Shown here: one piece after another, positions 1 through 4,491 of the stretch
Numbering within the stretch: position 1 is the stretch's first letter
Layout of the letters: every line of letters starts with the position of its first letter
Origin: an uncultured Oscillospiraceae bacterium
GTDB taxonomy: Bacteria > Bacillota > Clostridia > Oscillospirales > Oscillospiraceae
Direction: 5' to 3'
DNA: 6,828 nucleotides
NCBI GenBank assembly: GCA_947627085.1
Contig: CANQUO010000117.1
Coordinates: forward strand, 1-6,828
Made by a program: the position numbers and the translations under genes
Notes under the pieces: generated by a model
Told to the model about the DNA's origin: nothing
The model's database searches: none
Seen by the model: the letters and a program-made list of their open reading frames with translations, nothing else

Positions 1-577
1 GGCCGGCGGCCACCTCGTGATGGCTGGCCTCGATCTCAAAGCCCATGGCCTCCAGGTTCAGGCAAATCTCACGCCGGGTGCCCTCGCCGTGGTCGAGAGG
101 CCCTAAATCGAAGTAACCGGCCTCGTCGCCCGTCTTGGTGGTGGGACGGCCCTCGTCGTCTGTCTCAAAGAGGAAGAACTCGCACTCGGGGCCCACATTG
201 AAGCTGTACCCCATGTCGGCGGCCTTCTTAAGTACCTTCTTCAGCACCCCCCTGGGGTCTCCCACGAAGGGCGTGCCGTCCGGGTTATATACGTCGCATA
301 TAAGCCGCGCCACCTTGCCGTACTGGGGCCTCCAGGGCAGGACGGTGAAGCTGTCAAGGTCCGGATATAAGTACTGGTCGGACTCGTGGATACGCACAAA
401 GCCCTCGATGGAGCTTCCGTCGATCATTATCTGGTTGTTCACGGCCTTCTGTATCTGGCTCTTGGTGATGGCCACGTTCTTCAGTTGTCCGAAGATGTCG
501 GTAAACTGCATACGGATGAACTCAACATCCTGCTCCTCCACCATGCGGATGATATCTTCCTTTGTGTAATGACTCAT
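1..577 (-). CDS. glnA: Glutamine synthetase type I, N-terminal part (cut by window edge)
   Basis: The enzyme makes glutamine from glutamate, ammonia and ATP in the cytoplasm and is the main entry point of ammonia into the cell. The visible 192 residues are the N-terminal beta-grasp domain and the start of the catalytic barrel; the rest (about 250 residues in the usual type I enzyme) lies beyond base 1. Recognisable motifs are DGSSIEGF (53-60), GFVRIHESD (59-67), GPECEFFLF (129-137, metal-binding glutamates 131 and 133) and ASHHEVA (184-190). An arginine at position 62 is typical of the GSI-alpha type of Firmicutes, where it takes part in feedback inhibition by glutamine. The ATG at 575-577 follows a good AAAGGAG site about 8 bases upstream. 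The gene has its own leader with two promoters and a terminator-like hairpin, so it is probably transcribed separately from the genes to its right. Identification is firm. Confidence 0.97.
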   Translation of the reverse strand, partial: MSHYTKEDIIRMVEEQDVEFIRMQFTDIFGQLKNVAITKSQIQKAVNNQIMIDGSSIEGFVRIHESDQYLYPDLDSFTVLPWRPQYGKVARLICDVYNPDGTPFVGDPRGVLKKVLKKAADMGYSFNVGPECEFFLFETDDEGRPTTKTGDEAGYFDLGPLDHGEGTRREICLNLEAMGFEIEASHHEVAAG

Positions 578-612
578 ATGGATAGCTCCTTTCAAATATA
601 AAGCTTTTTTGA

Positions 613-641
613 AGTATATCATATCCACTAAAAAAGGGCAA
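613..641 (-). promoter_or_regulatory. glnA proximal promoter (P2), extended -10
   Basis: Read on the minus strand, TTGCCC (636-641) and TATACT (613-618) are separated by exactly 17 bases, and a TG sits one base upstream of the -10 (TGATATACT), giving an extended -10. The -35 box lies in the 3' arm of the terminator-like hairpin at 630-674. The start of transcription would fall near 606, leaving a short leader of about 30 bases before glnA. This is a prediction from box match and spacing only. Confidence 0.6.
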
Positions 642-674
642 CGGCTTTCATGAAGAAAAGCACCATTGCCCTTT
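630..674 (-). terminator. Intrinsic terminator or attenuator hairpin in the glnA leader
   Basis: On the minus strand AAAGGGCAA (666-674) pairs perfectly with TTGCCCTTT (633-641). The helix can continue through G-U and G-C pairs and a GCTTT/AAAGC inner stem to a loop of about six bases, and it ends in a run of six T (630-635). This is the form of a rho-independent terminator. It stops read-through from the genes to the right. It also begins almost at the predicted start of the strong promoter at 683-711, so it could act as an attenuator or yield a short RNA of about 45 nucleotides. Confidence 0.75.
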
Positions 675-682
675 CACGTGGT

Positions 683-711
683 ATTATATGACCGTGTTTG
701 CCCCTTGTCAA
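683..711 (-). promoter_or_regulatory. glnA distal promoter (P1), perfect sigma-A consensus
   Basis: On the minus strand TTGACA (706-711) and TATAAT (683-688) are separated by exactly 17 bases, a perfect match to the housekeeping sigma consensus. The start site would be near 674-677, directly at the foot of the hairpin at 630-674. Just upstream lie a small dyad (GGGTT-N4-AACCC, 743-756) and an ATTTGCA/TGCAAAT inverted repeat (759-765 and 784-790) that could be regulatory; I could not match either to a known GlnR/TnrA box. Confidence 0.8.
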
Positions 712-886
712 CCGCAAAATTGCACATTTCCCCCTTTTTGGAGGGTTACACAACCCCGATTTGCAATTCCCCCGTCCGCTTCGTGCAAATTATTCAATCC
801 ATAAAATCGGCGCCCCCGCCCTCCCGGCCGGAGACGCCCGTATAATGTCCCGTCAGCTCTGTATACTCTGTATACTGATTTTCCGT

Positions 887-1333
887 CTACGCCACCGGGA
901 GCTTAAAATCCTTCTCACGCACCGGGATATTGAAGGTCATCTCCTCCAGTATATCCCGCTTCTCGCCGTTTTCCCCGGTGACGCGGCCCTCATATCTCAG
1001 CGTTATCTTCCCGCCCTCAGTCTTACCGGAAACACGTATGTCGTAAGGCGTGTTTGTCCTGTACGTGGAGAGGAGCGCGTCTACCCCGTTGTTCCAGTCC
1101 TGAAGCTTACTTAATTCCTCCCGTATGCCCTTCGCCACCGGAACGCCCTCTCTCCCGCCTATCACCACCTCGATAAGCTCGCTGTGATAGTCCTCGCTGT
1201 CACGGTTGCCAAGGCCCACGGTCAGATATATGCTCGGGTGATATACCCGATACCAGAAGGCCAGCCCCACCAGCACGGCCGCCACCGCGAAAACACTCAC
1301 CGCGATAATAACGATCTTCTTTGTTTTACTCAT
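887..1333 (-). CDS. Small membrane-anchored protein of unknown function (copy B)
   Basis: I do not recognise a family. The 148 residues start with a short basic segment (MSKTKK), then one hydrophobic segment at about 7-28, then a hydrophilic domain of about 120 residues rich in charged residues and without cysteine, ending in FKLPVA. No lipobox or clear cleavage site is seen, so it is probably held by its N-terminus with the domain outside. The ATG at 1331-1333 has an AAAGGAG site 7 bases upstream. The first 20 residues and about 75 bases of leader are nearly identical to those of the neighbour at 1477-1998, while the external domains show no clear similarity, pointing to duplication followed by replacement or fast divergence. 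No promoter of its own is obvious in the 143 bases before it, so it may be read from the upstream gene. Confidence 0.8.
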   Translation of the reverse strand: MSKTKKIVIIAVSVFAVAAVLVGLAFWYRVYHPSIYLTVGLGNRDSEDYHSELIEVVIGGREGVPVAKGIREELSKLQDWNNGVDALLSTYRTNTPYDIRVSGKTEGGKITLRYEGRVTGENGEKRDILEEMTFNIPVREKDFKLPVA

Positions 1334-1409
1334 ATGAACACTCCTTTCCTTCGCAAGGCTGGACGCCTCTCCTGCTCGATCTTACGCAAATTTCCCGCTC
1401 CCGTCAGCT
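1284..1409 (-). repeat. 126-bp direct repeat, copy B (leader plus membrane segment)
   Basis: This stretch matches 1949-2074 at a constant offset of 665 bases with no gaps and about a dozen mismatches by eye (near 90% identity). It covers the first 15 or so codons of the membrane protein, its ribosome site and about 75 bases of leader. Similarity fades on both sides. Confidence 0.85.
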
Positions 1410-1476
1410 TTTGCCTCCCGGCCGATACACGGCTTTCTTAGGACGCCGCCGAGGCGTTTTGATTGTTAATACTGCC

Positions 1477-1998
1477 TCATTTCTCCACAATGTCCTTAAA
1501 GAACTCCATGATCTCCTCCGTGTCGAAGTCCTGGGATACGGAGCCCACTATGTATTTATAGTTTTCGCCCCCGGATACGCACTCAATGATGCAGTACTTA
1601 AGCTCTGTGCTCAGTCCGATGTCGAATATCTTCGTGTCGTTCTTTTCCGGGATATACGCCAAAAATGAGGAGATGTAATAGTCCGGAAGCTTTATTGGAA
1701 TCATGTGCCCCTCAGTCTTGGCGTGGGTGAAGGGCTCATAGCCCGTTGGGAAGCTTATACTCAGGTCAAGGTCGCTGTCCTCCTCCCCGCTATGATTCAC
1801 CTTCTCCCCGGTAATGTCGAACTCAACACCTTTATAGGTCTCCCCCTCTTCGGTCAAGGCCACCCCGTACATGTGCAGGTCTATCTTCGTGGTCTGTGAG
1901 GATGGCGGTCTGAGGAGAAAATACGCCACCGTCGCGGCAACCGCCACCACCGCGATAACACTCACCGCAATAATAACGATCTTCCTTGTTTTACTCAT
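1477..1998 (-). CDS. Small membrane-anchored protein of unknown function (copy A)
   Basis: No known family is recognised. The 173 residues begin with MSKTRK, then a hydrophobic segment at about 7-29, then a hydrophilic external domain with several acidic stretches (about 71-78), a pair of cysteines at 136 and 140 (YCIIEC) that might form a disulfide if exported, and an acidic amphipathic end (EEIMEFFKDI). The N-terminus is nearly identical to that of copy B at 887-1333, but the rest is not. The ATG at 1996-1998 follows GAGAGGAG by about 7 bases and overlaps (ATGA) the stop of a 24-codon leader frame at 1995-2069, so translational coupling is possible. A weak promoter may lie near 2120-2160, at the end of the preceding gene. 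Confidence 0.82.
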   Translation of the reverse strand: MSKTRKIVIIAVSVIAVVAVAATVAYFLLRPPSSQTTKIDLHMYGVALTEEGETYKGVEFDITGEKVNHSGEEDSDLDLSISFPTGYEPFTHAKTEGHMIPIKLPDYYISSFLAYIPEKNDTKIFDIGLSTELKYCIIECVSGGENYKYIVGSVSQDFDTEEIMEFFKDIVEK

Positions 1999-2074
1999 AT
2001 GAATGCTCCTCTCCGCCGTAAGGCTGGACGCCTCTCCCGCTCGATCTTACGCAAATTTCCCACTCCCATCAGCT
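1949..2074 (-). repeat. 126-bp direct repeat, copy A (leader plus membrane segment)
   Basis: Partner of 1284-1409 at an offset of 665 bases, gap-free. It includes the first codons of the membrane protein at 1477-1998, its ribosome site and most of the 24-codon leader frame. The absence of indels in the non-coding part suggests either recent duplication, gene conversion or selection on the leader. Confidence 0.85.
1995..2069 (-). CDS. Putative 24-residue basic leader peptide coupled to the membrane protein gene
   Basis: The frame opens with ATG (2067-2069) inside the stop of the preceding 9-codon frame (TGATG) and closes with a TGA that overlaps the ATG of the membrane protein gene (ATGA). 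The predicted peptide is short and strongly basic, with many arginines and the end GAFI. In the matching leader of copy B (1330-1404) the frame stays open with no indel and ends with the same ATGA overlap, but the start codon there is ACG. It has no strong ribosome site of its own and would depend on coupling. It may be chance, because the leader itself is duplicated; I give it as a candidate. Confidence 0.35.
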   Translation of the reverse strand: MGVGNLRKIERERRPALRRRGAFI

Positions 2075-2098
2075 ATACGGAGCGCTAAACATCATCAT
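2069..2098 (-). CDS. Putative 9-residue leader peptide (MMMFSAPYS) with strong ribosome site
   Basis: A very good Shine-Dalgarno sequence, GGGAGGTGG (2107-2115), lies 8 bases before an ATG triplet run at 2090-2098, opening a frame of nine codons that stops at TGA (2069-2071). No longer gene uses this ribosome site, so either this peptide is translated or the site serves as a ribosome landing place for the coupled frames downstream. The stop overlaps the start of the next short frame (TGATG). Confidence 0.4.
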   Translation of the reverse strand: MMMFSAPYS

Positions 2099-2106
2099 GG
2101 CAAATT

Positions 2107-2115
2107 CCACCTCCC
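2107..2115 (-). promoter_or_regulatory. Strong orphan ribosome binding site
   Basis: GGGAGGTGG on the minus strand contains GGAGGTG, a seven-base match to the 16S rRNA tail. It sits about 110 bases ahead of the membrane protein gene and is correctly spaced only for the nine-codon frame at 2069-2098. In the leader of copy B a GGGAGG also occurs at the corresponding side of the repeat, near 1417-1422, but there without an ATG at the right distance. Confidence 0.5.
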
Positions 2116-2155
2116 GCAAAAATAATCAGTGTATAAGGCATGGCGATCAGCCGCG

Positions 2156-2599
2156 TCATTTCTTTATCTTATCCGTGGACCACCGACTTGGCATCCAAAG
2201 CGATGCTCCGGGATAATTTATATACCCGTTCGCGCTGACAGGAACGTTGGAGTTGTTAACAACGGTGAAATAGTACGTTCCTCTTTTTCCTACTGTGAAT
2301 ATATAATCAAGAGCTCCGTCCTCGGCATCTGCACCGTAAAAAAGGCCGCCCGGCGCAATAAATCCATATTTCACAGACGCGGAAAAGGGAGAATAAGAGC
2401 CCTTGATTGTCACGGTTTCTCCGCTTTCAAGGTTAAGTCCCATTTTGTATTGACTTGCTGAATTTTTCTGCACATAAAATCCAAACTGCTCGGTCGCCAT
2501 AATCCCAGTACGCGAGTTTGTTTCAACGGCCAAAACCGGAATATCAAAGCAGAGAAATAATAATATGATAGCGACAGCTCCCAGTAATCTTCTTCTCAT
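2156..2599 (-). CDS. Secreted beta-rich protein, partner of the membrane-bound HTH regulator (module 1)
   Basis: The 147-residue product has a clear export signal: MRRR, a hydrophobic core at about 5-20 and a likely cut after PVLA (24). The mature part looks all-beta, with strands such as ETVTIKGSY (61-69), VKYGF (76-80), DYIFTV (98-103) and GTYYFTVVN (107-115); this strand pattern recalls the pre-peptidase C-terminal type of beta-sandwich, which is inference only. The start at 2597-2599 was chosen because GGAGG lies 8-9 bases upstream and the ATG overlaps the TGA of the regulator gene (ATGA); an ATG seven codons earlier lacks a ribosome site. Tight coupling to the regulator suggests they work together, for example as a ligand, target or negative partner outside the cell. 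By eye its base composition is more AT-rich than that of the neighbours. Confidence 0.78.
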   Translation of the reverse strand: MRRRLLGAVAIILLFLCFDIPVLAVETNSRTGIMATEQFGFYVQKNSASQYKMGLNLESGETVTIKGSYSPFSASVKYGFIAPGGLFYGADAEDGALDYIFTVGKRGTYYFTVVNNSNVPVSANGYINYPGASLWMPSRWSTDKIKK

Positions 2600-3114
2600 T
2601 CTGACACCCCTCCATTCCAAGGTCCCGCAGGCTCGCAGTCAAAATAATTAATGTCGTAACCGTCGAGGCTTTCTCCCTCCAATGGCTTTCCGTCCTCGCC
2701 ATATAAGTATGACTCACCGTCAATTATGTCAAGGGGATTTCGGCCTGAGCTATCCCTCTCCGCCGGCGGGATAAGCATGGAGATCGACACGATCGCCGCA
2801 ACGGAAGCTATGACGGCCGCCACGCTGACGGCCCACAGCGCCCGGCGCAACCGGCGGACGGTGGCGGAGGTCTCCGATCCACGGCTCTCCGGCTCAACCG
2901 GCGCGATGTTCTCCGGCCCCTCCCGGTCGTCCAGCATCTCGTCCAGCGACACATTATAGAGCTCCCTCAAGCTCAGCAGGTTATCCACGCTCGGCAACGC
3001 CGCCCCCGTCTCCCACTTGGAGACGGCCTGGCGGGAGACGTTCAGCGTCTCCGCCAGCTCTATCTGGGAAAGACCCTTCTTTTTTCGAAGCTCGCTCAGC
3101 TTTTCCGGTAACAC
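2596..3114 (-). CDS. Membrane-anchored XRE-family HTH regulator (module 1)
   Basis: The 172 residues start with an XRE/Cro (HTH_3) domain at about 3-60, including LSQIELAETL and the recognition helix SRQAVSKWETG (27-37), then DNLLSLRELYNVSLDEML. A charged linker (62-90) leads to one membrane segment (about 92-115) and an acidic outside tail of about 55 residues (GESYLYGEDGKPLEGE, 133-148). Such a layout fits a DNA-binding domain inside the cell tied to a sensor tail outside. I chose the GTG start at 3112-3114, six bases after GGGGAG; the in-frame ATG at 3139-3141 has no ribosome site and falls in a conserved dyad. Its paralogue at 3924-4421 starts with ATG at the same place. The gene is coupled to the secreted protein gene that follows (ATGA overlap). 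Its leader carries candidate operators, suggesting autoregulation. Confidence 0.88.
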   Translation of the reverse strand: MLPEKLSELRKKKGLSQIELAETLNVSRQAVSKWETGAALPSVDNLLSLRELYNVSLDEMLDDREGPENIAPVEPESRGSETSATVRRLRRALWAVSVAAVIASVAAIVSISMLIPPAERDSSGRNPLDIIDGESYLYGEDGKPLEGESLDGYDINYFDCEPAGPWNGGVSE

Positions 3115-3184
3115 ATCCGTCTCCCCTTTGTAATCTATCATTTTCCGCTGGAAAAGAAAACCGCTTTTACTTTACATCCCGTCA
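3004..3184 (-). repeat. 181-bp direct repeat, copy 1 (regulator leader and HTH region)
   Basis: Matches 4311-4491 at a constant offset of 1307 bases, gap-free, with about 15 mismatches by eye (roughly 92% identity). It covers the first 37 codons of the regulator, the ribosome site, the dyad and the first TTGACGGGATG element. Coding similarity continues more weakly to the left; the membrane and outer parts are not similar in sequence. Confidence 0.88.
3141..3155. promoter_or_regulatory. Dyad TTTTCC-N3-GGAAAA before module 1 regulator (candidate operator)
   Basis: A perfect inverted repeat with six-base arms and centre GCT. The same arms with a different centre (CCG) occur at 4448-4462 before the paralogous regulator. 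It lies between the direct repeats and the ribosome site, a typical place for a repressor site that blocks transcription or translation. Binding by the HTH proteins is inferred. Confidence 0.5.
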
Positions 3185-3206
3185 ACTATCGGTTGCGCCC
3201 CGTCCC
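3172..3206 (-). repeat. Two direct repeats ACGGGRYGYAA in the module 1 leader (candidate operators)
   Basis: On the minus strand ACGGGGCGCAA is followed 21 bases later by ACGGGATGTAA, the second preceded by TTG. Between them is the dyad CAAC-CGATA-GTTG (3183-3195). The related leader at 4479-4533 has three such units at 21 and 22 bases. Spacing of two helical turns places all copies on one face of the DNA, as expected for cooperative binding. Confidence 0.5.
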
Positions 3207-3210
3207 CCTC

Positions 3211-3243
3211 TTTATATGATAGCAGATTTTTTTAAAAAAGCAA
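3211..3243 (-). promoter_or_regulatory. Promoter of the module 1 regulator operon
   Basis: On the minus strand TTGCTT (3238-3243) and TATCAT (3216-3221) are separated by 16 bases, within a strongly AT-rich stretch of T and A runs; TATAAA (3211-3216) is an alternative -10. The -35 overlaps the foot of the terminator of the preceding operon. Transcription would start near 3205-3210, so the direct repeats and the dyad lie at or just downstream of the start site. Confidence 0.5.
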
Positions 3244-3290
3244 CCTCGTCCGCCGCGGCCTGTCAATTTCCGGTCGTAGCGGGCGAGGTT
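3234..3290 (-). terminator. Intrinsic terminator after the module 2 lipoprotein gene
   Basis: On the minus strand AACCTCG (3284-3290) pairs with CGAGGTT (3242-3248), with additional CCGC/GCGG pairing inside a large loop, followed by GC and six T (3234-3239). It lies about 40 bases after the stop codon at 3327 and would end transcription of the operon running from the right. Confidence 0.8.
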
Positions 3291-3326
3291 TCATATTTTA
3301 ACGGAACGCGCGGGGCCTGTCGGTGT

Positions 3327-3896
3327 TTACCGGAACTGGTACGCCAAAACAGCGAGAACATTTTCATTGTTGCTTGAGTACAATATGACCTTATACCTCC
3401 CCGGCGGGAGCGGGTCGAGAGAGACGGTACCGGCCGCTGTGCCTCCCGCAAATGAAAGCGTATAGACCTCGCCTGTCTCTTCGCTGAGAAACCCTATATA
3501 AACGCTCTTTCCGGCGCGAACCCAGGTGCAGTGGAGGAGCATCGTCTTATACTCAGCCGGGAGCCGAAACGTATCCTCGGACGAGCTGTATTCCCCATTG
3601 TCAAGTCCGTTTGTGGTCAGGCTGAATTGATCCGAGGACTTATCAAATGCGGGCACTTCCTCGGAAAAGGACGGGGTCATGTCGATAGTCGTCTCAAAAG
3701 GCAGCTTGACCGGCTCCTGCGGCAGGGATTCATAGTGAGCGGCATCGCTCGGATTTTGGACGCTCGGTATGTCCCCTTGCGTCTCCCCCGGCTCGCCCCC
3801 GCCAGCGCGCCGGCAGGACGTGAAAACAAAGCACACCGATAAAACCAGCAGGCAGAGACGTCCCGTCCTGTTCAAAAAGGCAAAAAACCGCCCCAT
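3327..3896 (-). CDS. Putative lipoprotein with C-terminal beta-rich domain, partner of HTH regulator (module 2)
   Basis: The 189-residue product begins with basic residues and a hydrophobic stretch (14-26) that ends in VFTSC; cysteine 28 would be the lipid-carrying residue after signal peptidase II cleavage. A low-complexity linker rich in Gly, Pro, Glu and Ser follows (31-90), then a compact domain at about 105-188 with beta-like segments (KSVYIGFLSEETGEVYTLSF, GRYKVILYSS). Spacing of the YGF/YIGF, G-x-x-Y and G-x-Y residues resembles the secreted protein at 2156-2599, so the two may be remote relatives. I chose the ATG at 3894-3896 because GGGAGG lies seven bases upstream; an earlier in-frame ATG at 3909-3911 has no good site. 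It follows the regulator by 27 bases and precedes a strong terminator, so it is last in its operon. Function unknown. Confidence 0.8.
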   Translation of the reverse strand: MGRFFAFLNRTGRLCLLVLSVCFVFTSCRRAGGGEPGETQGDIPSVQNPSDAAHYESLPQEPVKLPFETTIDMTPSFSEEVPAFDKSSDQFSLTTNGLDNGEYSSSEDTFRLPAEYKTMLLHCTWVRAGKSVYIGFLSEETGEVYTLSFAGGTAAGTVSLDPLPPGRYKVILYSSNNENVLAVLAYQFR

Positions 3897-3923
3897 AACC
3901 GAGCCTCCCATTCATAATTTATT

Positions 3924-4421
3924 TCACCCGCGAAGCACCGCCTCGGCGTCAGCGAACAGCGCTCCCCGGGTAATTAAAAGATGCTCGTCTTTAGCAGATG
4001 GAGAATTATCAGCAACGAGGTCATTTTGTCCGGGGATCGGGTCGAACAACACTTTAGGCTCTCCCGCCGCCGCAAGGCGGGGCATCAGCGTCAAGAGCAG
4101 GGCCGCGACGGAAATGGCAAGCGCGGTTACCGCAAAGACAAACGCCCAAATCGCGCGCCGGGGGCGGGGCAGTTCGGCCTTCACGATTTCCACGGCCTCC
4201 GGCTCGGGCTCGCTTCTCACCGGTTCCTCGCCGTCGCACACCAGATAGTCGAGGGACACGTTATAAAGGTCCCTCAGACATTTTAAGTTTTCCAGGCTCG
4301 GCGCCGCCTCCCCCGTCTCCCATCTGGACACGGCCTGACGTGAGACGTTCAGCGTCTCCGCCAGCTCTATCTGGGAAAGTCCCTTCTTTTTTCTAAGCTC
4401 GCTCAGCTTTTCCGGTAGCAT
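3924..4421 (-). CDS. Membrane-anchored XRE-family HTH regulator (module 2)
   Basis: A paralogue of the regulator at 2596-3114. The 165 residues hold an XRE/Cro HTH domain (3-60) with recognition helix SRQAVSRWETG (27-37), which differs from its sister by Lys to Arg at position 33, a Glu/Pro-rich linker (64-88), one membrane segment (about 90-113) and an outer tail of about 50 residues unrelated in sequence to that of the sister. The ATG at 4419-4421 follows GGGGAG by six bases. The frame stays open upstream, but the added residues come from the leader repeats and have no ribosome site. It lies 129 bases after the unknown gene at 4551-5924, with no terminator between, so it may be read from dapF as well as from its own leader. 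The lipoprotein gene follows after 27 bases. Confidence 0.88.
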   Translation of the reverse strand: MLPEKLSELRKKKGLSQIELAETLNVSRQAVSRWETGEAAPSLENLKCLRDLYNVSLDYLVCDGEEPVRSEPEPEAVEIVKAELPRPRRAIWAFVFAVTALAISVAALLLTLMPRLAAAGEPKVLFDPIPGQNDLVADNSPSAKDEHLLITRGALFADAEAVLRG

Positions 4422-4491
4422 ATCCGTCTCCCCTTTATAATCTATCATTTTCCCCGGGAAAAGAAAACCGCTTTCACTTTGCATCCCGTCA
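4311..4491 (-). repeat. 181-bp direct repeat, copy 2 (regulator leader and HTH region)
   Basis: Partner of 3004-3184 at an offset of 1307 bases, gap-free. To the right of this block the copy-2 leader carries one additional TTGACGGGATG unit that copy 1 lacks, after which similarity resumes over the CGATA dyad. Confidence 0.88.
4448..4462. promoter_or_regulatory. Dyad TTTTCC-N3-GGAAAA before module 2 regulator (candidate operator)
   Basis: A perfect inverted repeat with centre CCG (which even extends the arm by one base pair), in the same place relative to the ribosome site as the dyad at 3141-3155. Three of the few differences between the two leaders fall in the centre while both arms are unchanged. 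Confidence 0.5.

Larger units (their letters stand above)
578..886. other. 309-bp intergenic region between the small membrane protein gene and glnA
   Basis: No protein gene is visible here. The glnA-proximal half holds two promoters and the hairpin described separately. The distal half holds the 9-bp tandem repeat ctctgtata (857-865 and 866-874), the octamer tcccgtca (848-855, on the minus strand TGACGGGA), which recurs before several other genes in the window, an inverted repeat ATTTGCA/TGCAAAT (759-765, 784-790) and a dyad at 743-756. I see no tRNA, rRNA or known riboswitch fold. Confidence 0.6.

Noticed and set aside
734..757. GlnR/TnrA-type box upstream of the glnA promoter
   Set aside because: I looked for TGTNA-N7-TNACA on both strands around the GTTACAC motif and found only half of it; the other half does not match.
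698..1114. Plus-strand open frame of 138 codons covering the glnA upstream region
   Set aside because: It overlaps the coding region of membrane protein B in antisense and the glnA promoter; start and composition do not look like a gene.
1443..1457. Hairpin ACGCC-N5-GGCGT between the two membrane protein genes as a terminator
   Set aside because: Its T-run is on the plus-strand side, where no gene ends. On the minus strand the stem is followed by CCTAAG, so it would not act as an intrinsic terminator for these genes.
1284..2074. Insertion-sequence or transposon ends
   Set aside because: The 126-bp repeats are direct, include coding sequence and leaders, and no transposase or terminal inverted repeats are present in the window.
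3112..3141. Upstream ATG (MIDYKGETD...) as start of the module 1 regulator
   Set aside because: No ribosome site precedes it, it falls inside the conserved dyad, and the GGGGAG site fits the GTG at 3112-3114, which aligns with the ATG start of the paralogue.
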